Assembly (NCBI GenBank): GCA_963665935.1
Contig: OY762510.1
Location: 868,001 to 932,000 of the forward strand
Source of the DNA: Syntrophus sp963665935
GTDB lineage: Bacteria > Desulfobacterota > Syntrophia > Syntrophales > Syntrophaceae
Reading direction: 5' to 3'
DNA length: 64,000 nt
Below, piece after piece: positions 45,971 through 55,700 of this stretch. The number at the start of each line of letters is the position of its first letter. Positions within the stretch are counted from its first letter, which is position 1. The notes below the pieces were generated by a model. It was given only the letters and a program-made list of their open reading frames with translations. It was not told the DNA's origin and searched no databases. The translations under genes were made by a program, and so were the position numbers.

Positions 45971-46660
45971 TCACATTCCTGCGGAATCAACAACGGGGGC
46001 GACCAGGGCCAGGACATCCGCATGAATCACCAACCTGTAACCTGATACAGGACCTGCCAAGGTAACCCTTGGCCCAGGTGGACCACCTTCCGCAAGGGTT
46101 TCCACCTTGGGAATGTTATGCAACTTATAGCGGATGAACCTTATATCTTTGTCCACCAGTCTCCTGTAATAATTCTTACTGAATCCAAAGGCGCTCTTGT
46201 TTCGGAAAAGAATGTAGATATCCATCCGGGGATTGATCTCCTTCAGATTCAAGGCATTCCTGATGGCATTCTTGTAACAGATCCGGGCGCAGTAGTTCCT
46301 GTCCGCATTTCTGCAGCCTACGCACTGGATCATCACCAGGCTCCCGGCATTAACAATCTTCTCATCTCTGCAGGAAATCTTATCCTCCAGATCAAATTGG
46401 GTCATGAACCTTTCATCCTGCTCAAAAAGGCATTCGATAACTTTATATTCGTCCACATCAATGGCCGTGGCCCCCTGTTCTATCTCCAGGAGGTCACGGC
46501 CGGACTCATATCTGATGGCAAAGTTTCCCACGTTACCGCTCGTATCCGATGTTTGCATCCGCATGGAAAGCATCGCTTGAAGGCGTCTCCATTGATTCCC
46601 TCCCCTATTTCTCTTCAGGACGCAACGACCCTGGTCCAATTCTGCAAGCCAATCCGGCAA
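45971..46660 (-). pseudogene. Remnant of a third hdrA gene
   Basis: About 190 codons match only the middle of HdrA1 (roughly residues 690-890): GNVGNFAIRYESGRD, QDERFMTQFDLEDKI, MIQCVGCRNADRNYC and INPRMDIYILFRNKSAFGF. The CC pair of the RNYCSRICC site has become CY, and both FAD domains and all ferredoxin clusters are missing. The protein ends VVDSAGM shortly after the last similarity. The frame is still open, so decay is recent or the piece is expressed, but it cannot be a working HdrA. It lies between mvhD1 and the fdhA leader. Confidence 0.8.
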
Positions 46661-46702
46661 TAATCGAATCGTTGCTCCAACGTGAAAGAAATATCCTTGC
46701 CT

Positions 46703-47545
46703 TTACGCCGCTGCTTCTTTGCTCTTTCTGACGACCGTTCTCTGATCTTCCGGAAGAGGGGGCGGAGCAGGCTGGCCGACGAGCTTCGTCACGGCGCCGA
46801 ATTTTGGCGGACAGGCGGCAAAGCAGGTCCCGCATTTGATGCACTTATCCTGATCCACCACATGGACCTGCCCCTTGGCGCTGATAATCGCCTCGACGGG
46901 GCATTTCCTGACGCAGGTCATGCAGGCCTGGCACTTTTCCGGGTCGATGTAGTACGATGGCGCTTCGCGGATTAATCTTTCCACCTCTTCTGTCGGAAAC
47001 AGTCCCTCATAGAGGGTCTCGTCATGGTCGTGTACTGCCAGTTCCTTCATCTTTTCCAGCTTGAAGTAGGGAATCAGCCTGGCCATTTCCTCCAGTCGAG
47101 ACTTCAATTCAGCCTCGTCGATGCCTTCACTGCTGCCCAGCGGTCCCAACTCCTGGATCTCCCGGCTGAACTCATTCATGATCTGAGAGAAGCGGATTCC
47201 TTCACCGGCGGAGACCCATTCCAGCCTTAACCGCTTGGGGTTGATCCCGATGTGCTCCAGCAGTTTCCTGCAGAACGTCACCATGCTGTAGGCATCGTAG
47301 TTTCCCTCCGGATTGTAGTGGCAGTCGTTGATATGGCAACCACCGACAAACACCGCGTCCTGACCGGTCAGGAAAGCCCGGAAGATGAATTTCAAGTCAA
47401 CTCTTCCAGAGCACATCACCCGGATCAATCGTATATACGTCGGATATTGGAAACGGGAAACGCCGCACAGGTCCGCCCCGCCGTAACAGCACCAGTTGCA
47501 GATAATACCCAGCATCTTCGGTTTAAAATTTGCGTCTGCACTCAT
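46703..47545 (-). CDS. MvhD-like iron-sulfur protein with C-terminal 2[4Fe-4S] ferredoxin
   Basis: 280 aa. The N-terminal domain (about 8-140) is the MvhD [2Fe-2S] fold that links HdrA to its electron partner: ICNWCCYGGADLCGVSRFQY, VMCSGRVDLKFIFRAF and GGCHINDCHY. The C-terminal domain (about 205-260) is a ferredoxin with CQACMTCVRKCPVEAI and CIKCGTCFAACPP. It follows hdrA1 by 60 bases. The electron partner is not encoded next to it, but formate dehydrogenase lies downstream. Confidence 0.9.
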   Translation of the reverse strand: MSADANFKPKMLGIICNWCCYGGADLCGVSRFQYPTYIRLIRVMCSGRVDLKFIFRAFLTGQDAVFVGGCHINDCHYNPEGNYDAYSMVTFCRKLLEHIGINPKRLRLEWVSAGEGIRFSQIMNEFSREIQELGPLGSSEGIDEAELKSRLEEMARLIPYFKLEKMKELAVHDHDETLYEGLFPTEEVERLIREAPSYYIDPEKCQACMTCVRKCPVEAIISAKGQVHVVDQDKCIKCGTCFAACPPKFGAVTKLVGQPAPPPLPEDQRTVVRKSKEAAA

Positions 47546-47605
47546 TCTTATCTTACCTCCTTAAATGGACCATCCCGGTTATACGGATTATGGATTGAGT
47601 TCTCT

Positions 47606-50600
47606 CTATGCCTCTGCCAGCGCCGCTTCGGCAGCCCCGAGGACCAGTTCCTTGGAACCCGCCGCGTCGATCTGGTTCAGAAGCTCGACATCGGTATAAT
47701 GCTTCAGTTGGATCGCCCCGGTCGGGCACTTGGAGTTACACAGGCCGCATCCCTTGCAGAGGACGGCGATGACCGAAGCCTTTTTGCCCTGCCTGGTCTC
47801 CTTGAACTCGACCGCGCCGTACGTACAGGCCGGGATGCAGGCTCCGCAGGCCATGCACATCTTTTCATCCACCGAGCAGACGGACCCCGAGGCGACAACG
47901 GTATCATTGGACAGCAGGGTCAAGGCCCTTCCAGCGGCCCCATAGGCCTGGGAAATCGTTTCCGAGATGTGCTTGGGATAGTGCGCGATTCCGCAGAGGT
48001 ACACCCCTTCCGCAGCAAAGTCGACGGGCCTCAGTTTGACATGGGCTTCCTGGCAGAAACCGTCCGGTCCCAGGGCCACCTTGAATCTCTTGGAAATCTC
48101 CTGGCTTTCCGCCGAAGGAACCGTGGCAACGGACAGGATGAGGAAATCGGCATCGAGGGCCAGGTTCTGCTTCAGAATCGGATCGGCCGCGGTCACCCGC
48201 AGAACCGGCCTTCCCTCCTCTTCGACGGCTTCCACCTGGGGGGGATTTTCCGGCTCATAGCGGACGAATTTGACATCTTTCTCGGAAGCGTCCCGGTAAT
48301 AATTCTCGAAATACCGATAGGTCCTCATATCCCGGAAAAGAATGGAGATTTCCATCTGGGGATTGTTCTCTTTCAGCTTCAGTGCATTCTTGACGGCATG
48401 GCTGCAGCAGATCCGGGAGCAGTAGTTTCTGTCCTCATTCCGGCAGCCTACGCACTGGATCATCACCATGCTCTCGGCATGAACGATCTTCTCCTCTCCC
48501 TGGGCGATCCGGCCCTCCAGCTCCAGCTGGGTCATGACCCGCTCATCCTGGCCGTAGAGGTATTCCGTGGGCTTATATTCGTCGGCGCCGATGGCAAGGA
48601 CGGTGGCTCCATGCTTGATCACCGTGGTTCCCCGGCCGTTCTGCACCGTCGTCGTAAAGTTTCCCACGTAGCCGGTCGCCTCCGGGATGGTCGCCCCCGT
48701 ATAGACATGAATTCTGGGGTTGACATAAACCTGCTGGATCAGATCCTGCACATAGGCCTGAACATCCAGCCCTTCCAGAGTGTAATGGAGCCGTCTCGCC
48801 AGCCCTCCCAGTTCTTTCTCCTTCTCCACCAGAAAGACTTCATGTCTCTGCTTGGCGATGGACAGAGCGGCAGTCATGCCGGCAATGCCGCCGCCGACGA
48901 CCAGCGCCCTCTTGTCGACGGGAAGATCGAATTCCTGCAGGGGTTCCAGAAAATGAGCGCGGGCAACGGACATCCGGATGATATCCTCCGCCTTCTCCGT
49001 GGCCGCCTCCTTTTCCTTCGAGTGGACCCAGGAGCAATGCTCGCGGATATTCGCCATGTCGTAGTAATACTGGTTGATTCCCGCTTCCCGGAGGGTGTCG
49101 CGGAAGAGCGGTTCATGGGTCCGCGGAGTGCAGGCGGCAACGATCACGCGGTTGAGCCCTCTTTCCTCGATGTCCTTTGCCAGCATGGCCGCGGCTTCCG
49201 TCGAGCAGATGAAGAGGCTTTCCTCGGCGTGAACGACATGGGGCAGGGTCAGGGAATATTGAACCGTCTGCGGAACATTGACGATCCGGCCGATATTGGC
49301 CCCACAGTGACAGACATAGACGCCGATCCGCGGCTCCTCCTGCGAGACGTCTTTTTCCGGGGGGTAGACCCTCGCCTTGGAAAGGTTTCCGCGCCGGTAG
49401 GAGAGGATCTCGCCGCACATGGAACCGGCGCCGCTGGCACCCAGCACCCCTTCGGGAATATCCATGGGACCGATGAAAGCGCCGCTGACGAAGATTCCCG
49501 GGCGGGTCGTTTCCAGGGGATTGGCAGGACCGGTTTTGCAGAATCCGTGTTCGTTGAGTTCAATTCCGAAGGCCTGGGCAATTTTCTCTACATTGCGGGG
49601 AGGAACCAGGCCGACGGAAAGGACCACCATGTCGAATTCTTCCTCTTTGACGCCCTCGGGCGTCGTGTATCGAACCGTCACATTCTTCGTGACCGGGTCT
49701 TCCCGGACGATGGAGGCATAGCTGCGGATAAAGCGGATGCCGGGGAGGTTCTCCGTCCGCTGGTAGAACCGCTCGAAATCCTTGCCGTAGGAGCGGATAT
49801 CGTTATGGAAGATCGTACAATGGGCGCCGTCGTCATGATCCTTGGTCAGAATCACCTGTTTCTGGGTGTAGGTGCAGCAGACCGCGGAGCAGTAGCTGTT
49901 GTCGCCCGGGGTGACCCGCCGGGAACCAACACAGTGAATCCAGGCGACATTGTGGGGATGCCTCATGTCGGAGGCGCGCAATATTTCCCCTTCATGGGGA
50001 CCTGTGGCGCAGAGGAGCCGCTCGTAGTCAAGGCCGGTAACCACGTTGGCGAAATCGTCGTAGTGATATTCCTCCTTCGCCCGGGGATCATAGGCCTCAA
50101 TGCCCGGAGACACGATAATCGCCCCGACCCTGATTTCCACCTTCTCCGGTTTTTGACTGAAATCGATAGCCTTGGACTGGCAGACGCCCACACAGATATG
50201 ACACTTCCCCTCTTTGAGATACAGGCAGCTCTCATCGATATAGGGAACCAGGGGAATGGCCTGAGCAAAGTAGATATGGACGGCCTTGTTCTTTGAGATC
50301 TCCTGATTGAATTTATCAGGATACACGACCGGACAGTATTCCACGCAGGTGGTGCAGCCCGTGCATTTGCTCTCGTCAATATACCTGGGCTTCTTCACGA
50401 CGGTAACGGTGAAGTCTCCCGCTTCCCCCTCCACGGTCTCCACCTCGGCATAGGTGATCATCTCGATATTGGGATGCCGCTTGCATTCAACGAATTTGGG
50501 AGATTCGATGCACATGGAGCAGTCGTTGGTGGGAAAGGTCTTGTCGAGATGGGCCATCTTTCCACCGACGGTCGGCGATTTCTCGACAAAATAGACCTTG

Positions 50601-50725
50601 AACCCAGCCGTGCCGAGATCGAGGGCAGCCTGGATGCCGCTGATCCCTCCACCGACAATCATGACGTCGCCAAAATTACGGTCCGTTAAACTTTTGCACA
50701 GTTGTTCAATTTGCTCTTTTTCCAT
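47606..50725 (-). CDS. hdrA: HdrA-like flavoprotein with two FAD domains (module 1)
   Basis: 1039 aa from ATG 50725 (a TTG seven codons upstream is possible). Two HdrA-like halves are joined. Half one: FAD motif VGGGISGIQAALDLGTAGF near 25, Cys-rich CSMCIESPKFVEC, ferredoxin CTGCTTCVEYCP and CHICVGVCQ. Half two, from about 500: CHCGANIGRIV, ACTPRTHEPLFRDTLREAG, second FAD motif VGGGIAGMTAALS, CVGCRNEDRNYCSRICC, and a C-terminal ferredoxin CMACGACIPACTYGA with CKGCGLCNSKCPTGA. Soluble cytosolic flavin-based bifurcation or confurcation is expected; no HdrB/C is adjacent. Controlled by leader B. Confidence 0.92.
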   Translation of the reverse strand: MEKEQIEQLCKSLTDRNFGDVMIVGGGISGIQAALDLGTAGFKVYFVEKSPTVGGKMAHLDKTFPTNDCSMCIESPKFVECKRHPNIEMITYAEVETVEGEAGDFTVTVVKKPRYIDESKCTGCTTCVEYCPVVYPDKFNQEISKNKAVHIYFAQAIPLVPYIDESCLYLKEGKCHICVGVCQSKAIDFSQKPEKVEIRVGAIIVSPGIEAYDPRAKEEYHYDDFANVVTGLDYERLLCATGPHEGEILRASDMRHPHNVAWIHCVGSRRVTPGDNSYCSAVCCTYTQKQVILTKDHDDGAHCTIFHNDIRSYGKDFERFYQRTENLPGIRFIRSYASIVREDPVTKNVTVRYTTPEGVKEEEFDMVVLSVGLVPPRNVEKIAQAFGIELNEHGFCKTGPANPLETTRPGIFVSGAFIGPMDIPEGVLGASGAGSMCGEILSYRRGNLSKARVYPPEKDVSQEEPRIGVYVCHCGANIGRIVNVPQTVQYSLTLPHVVHAEESLFICSTEAAAMLAKDIEERGLNRVIVAACTPRTHEPLFRDTLREAGINQYYYDMANIREHCSWVHSKEKEAATEKAEDIIRMSVARAHFLEPLQEFDLPVDKRALVVGGGIAGMTAALSIAKQRHEVFLVEKEKELGGLARRLHYTLEGLDVQAYVQDLIQQVYVNPRIHVYTGATIPEATGYVGNFTTTVQNGRGTTVIKHGATVLAIGADEYKPTEYLYGQDERVMTQLELEGRIAQGEEKIVHAESMVMIQCVGCRNEDRNYCSRICCSHAVKNALKLKENNPQMEISILFRDMRTYRYFENYYRDASEKDVKFVRYEPENPPQVEAVEEEGRPVLRVTAADPILKQNLALDADFLILSVATVPSAESQEISKRFKVALGPDGFCQEAHVKLRPVDFAAEGVYLCGIAHYPKHISETISQAYGAAGRALTLLSNDTVVASGSVCSVDEKMCMACGACIPACTYGAVEFKETRQGKKASVIAVLCKGCGLCNSKCPTGAIQLKHYTDVELLNQIDAAGSKELVLGAAEAALAEA

Positions 50726-51014
50726 TTCTCCATACCCCTTCTTCAAAGATGTTAGTTATATGGCCTGGTTCCGATTTCCTTAAAACAATTCCCGTTTCTC
50801 GCCTTCTCCTTTCCAGGAACGGGAGGGTTTGCCGTTTCCGACAACGTCCATCGTCCCGTGTTTTCTGATCGAAAACGATTGTGCAAAAGGTGCTGAAACC
50901 CACAGAAAGAGGGGTATTCAACACGGACGGGAAGAAAAGCCGGATTCAGCAAGGCGCAAAGTGCGCGCGGAACATCCGGTGACGTCACGTTTTTTTCAAG
51001 GAATTAATTTCGGG

Positions 51015-51166
51015 GTAATGCGGTTTGGATTTGGATGACCAAACGTGGCTTTCTCCCCGTACTCCGCCGCTTTCATCACGGCAGGACGGGACATGGCCTA
51101 TTCGGTCTGCGGGAGGAAAGGAGCGGAAAAGCGAATTCTAGAGAACAGTCCAAGTTCTCTAGAATT
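51015..51166 (-). ncRNA. Structured leader RNA, copy B (before hdrA1)
   Basis: RNA sense: a perfect 13-bp hairpin AATTCTAGAGAAC/GTTCTCTAGAATT (51134-51166), then TTTTCCGCTCCTTTCC, CCGCAGACCGAATAGGCC, nested CCCGT/ACGGG (51086-51090 with 51056-51060) and GCCG/CGGC (51079-51082 with 51066-51069), GAGAAAGCCACG and TTTGGTC. The outer GGC pairs GCC. Closing pairing CAGAC/GTTTG uses one G-U. The hdrA1 start lies about 290 bases downstream. The rest of the 772-base gap shows a promoter upstream and no gene except a possible short leader frame at 50752-50988. Confidence 0.65.
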
Positions 51167-51338
51167 GACTCATATCTGCTGTGTGCAAAGTAGAGCTAAC
51201 ATTTCAATATTCCTATATTATTTTTCTTAATCCCCAATTCTGGCCAAGACGGGCTGCCGCCTCGGTTGGATTCTTTTCCTGGGGTTACGATGAATAGAGC
51301 GTAACTCGGCATCTTTTAAATTTCCAGAGCCGTGCTGT

Positions 51339-51367
51339 CGTATATCTATTTCCGCGGCATGTGTCAA
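51339..51367 (-). promoter_or_regulatory. Putative promoter for hdrA1-mvhD1
   Basis: On the minus strand, TTGACA (51367-51362), 17-base spacer, TATACG (51344-51339). It lies downstream of the small gene at 51498 and upstream of leader B, implying an untranslated leader of about 600 bases. Confidence 0.5.
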
Positions 51368-51497
51368 CAGCTAATATAAAGCTAAATTATATGCTTACAA
51401 TAACATACCCCAACACCCCTGACCCGGGGCTTTCGAGAAGACAATGATTTCTTGATGGGGGATACCTGCCCAATCCTTATGGCGAGGGCAGGATCGC

Positions 51498-51857
51498 TTA
51501 CTCCCCGGTTGCCCTGCCTGCTCCTTCCTTCTTCTTCAACATCAGTCCGCGGGCAACCAACCGTAAATAGAGACTGCTGTCGATTAACCCCATCTTGATC
51601 AGATCATCCCATAATCTGTCGACATTGTCTTGACTTGCGCCAGGAACTCTACTTCCGGCTATGGTCATATACGAAGCAAAGATTTTCAGTCCCTTGGGAG
51701 TCAGGTAATAGGTTTCCCCGATGAGTAAAAATTCTCCCGTCAGTTCTTCTTCAACTCGAAGTAATCTTTCTATGACCTCTACCAGAACAAGGGGATCCAT
51801 TTTCAGATATTCCATAGCGATAAATCGGCTGGTGCATGAAAATTCTTCTCGCTTCAT
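51498..51857 (-). CDS. Small protein of unknown function
   Basis: 119 aa, no recognised family. It is mostly helical in appearance (VLVEVIERLLRVEEELTGEF), with YYLTPKGLKIFASYM resembling a winged-helix wing and RLWDDLIKMGLIDSSLYL following. GAAGCGAG region gives only a weak ribosome site. It lies 65 bases after mvhD2 in the same direction and may be the third gene of module 2; a regulatory role is a guess. Confidence 0.5.
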   Translation of the reverse strand: MKREEFSCTSRFIAMEYLKMDPLVLVEVIERLLRVEEELTGEFLLIGETYYLTPKGLKIFASYMTIAGSRVPGASQDNVDRLWDDLIKMGLIDSSLYLRLVARGLMLKKKEGAGRATGE

Positions 51858-51922
51858 CGAGGTTACTCCGCCTTATTCCACCGGACGCATTTATCCTTAG
51901 GCCGGTTGCCTGTTCTCTCACC

Positions 51923-52687
51923 TCAGGCGAGGGTATAGCAGTTCTGACTCACATCGTACCGGACGAATCCATGCTTTGTCGCGCTGTTCATGTGCCCTGA
52001 TACCTCCGAGGGAGTCATCCCAAGGATTTCGGCAATCTTGACGGTAGGCAGGGGGTTGTTCCTCAGGATGGACATGATTTGGGCCATGGCCAGTTTGTCG
52101 ACAACAAGTTCGCGGAACAATCGATTGAAATCGTCACTGGCGAAGTATTTGGAATACCCCTCCTCCGTCCGGATCTCAGGCCGCAGCCGCTCCCTCTCCA
52201 CCAGCTTGAGGTAAGGGATAAGCCTTGTCAAGGCGTCGATTCGAGATTTCAATTGAACCTCCGTCAGTTCCTCCTTTTCGCCAATCGGGCCGAATCCCTT
52301 TATTTTGTTGCCATATTCATTCATGATCTCTGCGAAGCGGATTCCTTCGCCGGCAGACACCCATTCCAGCCTTAATCTTTCCGGGTCGATTCCGATGTGC
52401 TCCAGGAGCTTCTTCAACATCTGCACCATACCGAAGGCGTCGTAATTTCCTTCCGTGTTGTAGTGACAGTCGTTGATATGGCATCCACCGATAAACACCC
52501 CGTCCACTCCGTTGGAGAACGCCCGGAGCACAAAGGCCGGATCAACTCTGCCTGAGCACATCACCCGGATCACCCGGATGTATGGGGGATATTGAAAACG
52601 CGATACGCCGCAGAGATCCGCGCCTCCATAACAGCACCAATTGCATAAAAATCCGACAATCCTTGGTTTGAAAGATCCTGTATCCAT
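51923..52687 (-). CDS. MvhD-like protein fused to a winged-helix domain
   Basis: 254 aa from ATG 52687. The N-terminal MvhD domain is nearly the same as in the first module: LCNWCCYGGADLCGVSRFQY, VMCSGRVDPAFVLRAF, GGCHINDCHYNTEGNYDAFG. In place of a ferredoxin the C-terminal part (about 190-254) has a winged helix: LAMAQIMSILRNNPLPTVKI, AEILGMTPSEVSGHMNSATK, HGFVRYDVSQNCYTLA. This could let the protein sense electron flow and bind DNA, or be a docking fold. It is 16 bases after hdrA2. Confidence 0.88.
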   Translation of the reverse strand: MDTGSFKPRIVGFLCNWCCYGGADLCGVSRFQYPPYIRVIRVMCSGRVDPAFVLRAFSNGVDGVFIGGCHINDCHYNTEGNYDAFGMVQMLKKLLEHIGIDPERLRLEWVSAGEGIRFAEIMNEYGNKIKGFGPIGEKEELTEVQLKSRIDALTRLIPYLKLVERERLRPEIRTEEGYSKYFASDDFNRLFRELVVDKLAMAQIMSILRNNPLPTVKIAEILGMTPSEVSGHMNSATKHGFVRYDVSQNCYTLA

Positions 52688-52703
52688 TTTTTCCTTTCCT
52701 CCC

Positions 52704-55700
52704 TTAACAAACCTGGCTGTGTTCATAAATGGTCTCCCGCCAGGAGGGAATTTCCGCGTCGAGTTGTTGATAAATTTCCCTATCGGTATAGTGCTTCAGT
52801 TGGATTGCATTCGTCGGACACTTGGCGTTGCACAGACCATCGCCTTTACACAGAACCGCATTCACCCTGGCCTTTCTTCCTGCCGGAGTCTGGGCAAACT
52901 CAATGGCTCCGTAGGAGCAGGCGGTGATACAGGCCCCGCAGGAGATGCAGTCTTCCTCATTGACTTCGCAGACGGAGCCGGAGGCAATGACCGCATCCTG
53001 GGAGAGCAGGACCGTAGCCCGACCGGCGGCGCCATAAGCCTGGTTGATCGCCTCCAGGATATGCTTGGGATAATGGGCCGTCCCGCAGAGGAAAACGCCT
53101 TCCGCAGCGAAGTCGACGGGCCTCAGTTTGACATGGGCTTCCGTAAAGAATCCATCGGGTCCCAGGGTGACCTTGAATAACCGGGCTACTTCCTGACTGC
53201 TTGCCGAAGGAATCGTAGCGACGGACAGGGCAAGGTAATCGGCGTCGAGGGCAAGCCTCTTTCCCAGGATGGGATCGGCCACGGTCACCCGCAGGGCGGG
53301 GAGGCCTTCCTCCACAACGGCTTCCACCTGGGGCGCATCCGCCGGTTCATACCGGATGAACTTCACATCCTTCTCCGAAGCATCCCGGTAAGAATCCTCC
53401 GCATACCGATAGGTCCTCATATCCCGGAAGAGGATGGAAATATCCATCCGGGGATTGGCCTCTTTCAGCTTCAAGGCGTTTTTCACGGCATGGGTGCAGC
53501 AGATCCGGGCGCAGTAATTCCGGTCTTCATTTCTGCAGCCGACGCACTGGATCATCACCAGGTTCGCTGCATTAAGAATCTTTTCGTCACCCCCGGCAAT
53601 CCGCTCCTCCAGGTCCAACTGCGTCAGGACCCGTTCGTCCTGTCCATAGAGATATTCCGTGGGTTTATATTCCTGGGCGCCGATGGCGATGACCGTCGCC
53701 CCATGTTTGATCTCCTTGAGCCCCCGGCCGGACTTCACCTTGGTCACGAAATTCCCCACGTACCCCGTCGCTTCCGGGATGGTCGCGTCCGTATAGACAT
53801 GGATCAAAGGATTCCGGTAAACCTGAGCAATCAGATTTTTCAGATAATCCTGAACATCCAGCCCCTCGAGGGTGTAATGGATTTTCTTTGCCATACCGCC
53901 CAGTTCCTTTTCCCTTTCCACCAGGTGAACCTCGTGGTTCTGGTTGGCGAGGGACAGGGCGCAGTTCATGCCGGCGATTCCGCCTCCAACCACCAGAGCC
54001 TTCTTGTCGACGGGCAGATTGAATTCCTGCAGAGGCTCCAGGCAGCAGGCCCGGGCGACGGACATCCGGATCAGATCCTGAGCCTTCTCCGTGGCTGCCT
54101 CCTTTTCCTTGGAGTGGACCCAGGAGCAATGCTCGCGAATGTTGGCAAATTCAAAGTAATACTGGTTAATCCCCGCTTCCCGCAGGGTATCCCGGAACAG
54201 CGGCTCATGGGTTCTCGGGGTGCAGGCGGCAACCACCACGCGGTTGAGCCCTTTCTCCTGGATGGAGTTCGCCAGCCGCTGGGCCGCCTCGGTGGAACAG
54301 ATAAAGAGGCTCTCCTCCGCATGAACGACGTTCGGCAGGGTCAGGGCATATTCGACGGCCGAGGGGATATTGACCACCCGCCCGATGTTGGCCCCACAAT
54401 GACATACATAGACCCCTACCCGGGGCTCCTCCGCCGCCACATTTCGTTCCAGGGGATAAACCCTTTCCGTGGACAGCTTGCCGCGACGGTAGTCCAGAAG
54501 TTCGCCGCAGAGGGAGCCGGCGCCACTGGCACTCAAAACAGACTCGGGAATGTCCATGGGACCGGCAAAGGCGCCGCTGACATAAATGCCGGGACGGGAG
54601 GTTTCCATGGGACTGGTCGGATTGGTTTTGCAGAATCCATGGCCGTTGAGTTCAATGTCGAATTTTTTTGCCAGCTCTCTGAGGCTCGCTGGAGGGACCA
54701 ACCCGACGGCCAGGACGACCATGTCGAACTCCTCCTCCTTGACCCCTTGGGGAGTGGTGTACCGCAAGGTGATGTTTCGAGTGAACGGGTCCTCTTTCAC
54801 GATGGAAGCGTAACTGCGCAGGAAGCGGACATTGGGAAGGTTCTCCGTCCGCTGGTAAAAGCGCTCGAAATCCTTGCCGAAGGAACGGACATCGTTGTGG
54901 AAGATCGTGCACCTGGCCTCGGCGTCATGGTCCTTGGTCAGAATCACCTGTTTCTGGGTATAGGTGCAGCAGACCGCGGAGCAATAACTGTTATCCCTCT
55001 CGGTAACCCGGCGGGAGCCGACACAGGAAATCCAGGCGATGTTGTGGGGGTGCTTCTTGTCGGTGACGCGCAGAATCTCGCCTTCGTAAGGACCGGTGGC
55101 ACAGAGCAGCCGCTCGTAATCCAGGGCGGTGACCACATTGGCGAATTCTCCGTAGTGATATTCCTCTCTAGCCCTGGGATCGTAGGGCTCGATGCCCGGA
55201 GACAGCAGGATTGCCCCCACATTGATCTCAATCTTTTCCGGCGTCTGCTTGAAATCGATGGCGTCTGCCGCACAGACCCTCTGGCAGAGGGTGCATTTCT
55301 TCTCTTTAAGGAAGAGGCAGCTCTCATCGATATAGGTGACCAGGGGAATGGCCTGAGCGAAGTAGATATGGATGGCCTTATTGTCGGAGATGTCCTGGTT
55401 GAAGGGATCGGGGTACCGAACGGGGCAGTATTCCATACAGACGGTGCACCCCGTACATTTTTTTTCATCGATGTAGCGGGCCTTCTTTTTCAGGGCGACC
55501 TGGAAATCTCCCGCTTCCCCCTCGATGCTCTCGACCTCCGTATAGGTCAGAATCTCGATATTCGGGTGCCGGTTGCATTCCACAAACTTCGGAGATTCAA
55601 TGCACATGGAGCAGTCATTGGTGGGGAAGGTTTTGTCCAGCCTGGCCATGTGCCCTCCGATGGTAGGTGATTTATCGACGAGATAAACCTTGAAACCCGC

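Noticed and set aside
47252..50296. Very long open frame on the plus strand opposite hdrA1 (about 1000 codons)
   Set aside because: It is the complement of a well-supported gene, a side effect of codon bias; it has no domain or ribosome site. The same applies to frames opposite hdrA2 (53490-55670), mnmG (7607-9613) and the fdh and gcv genes.
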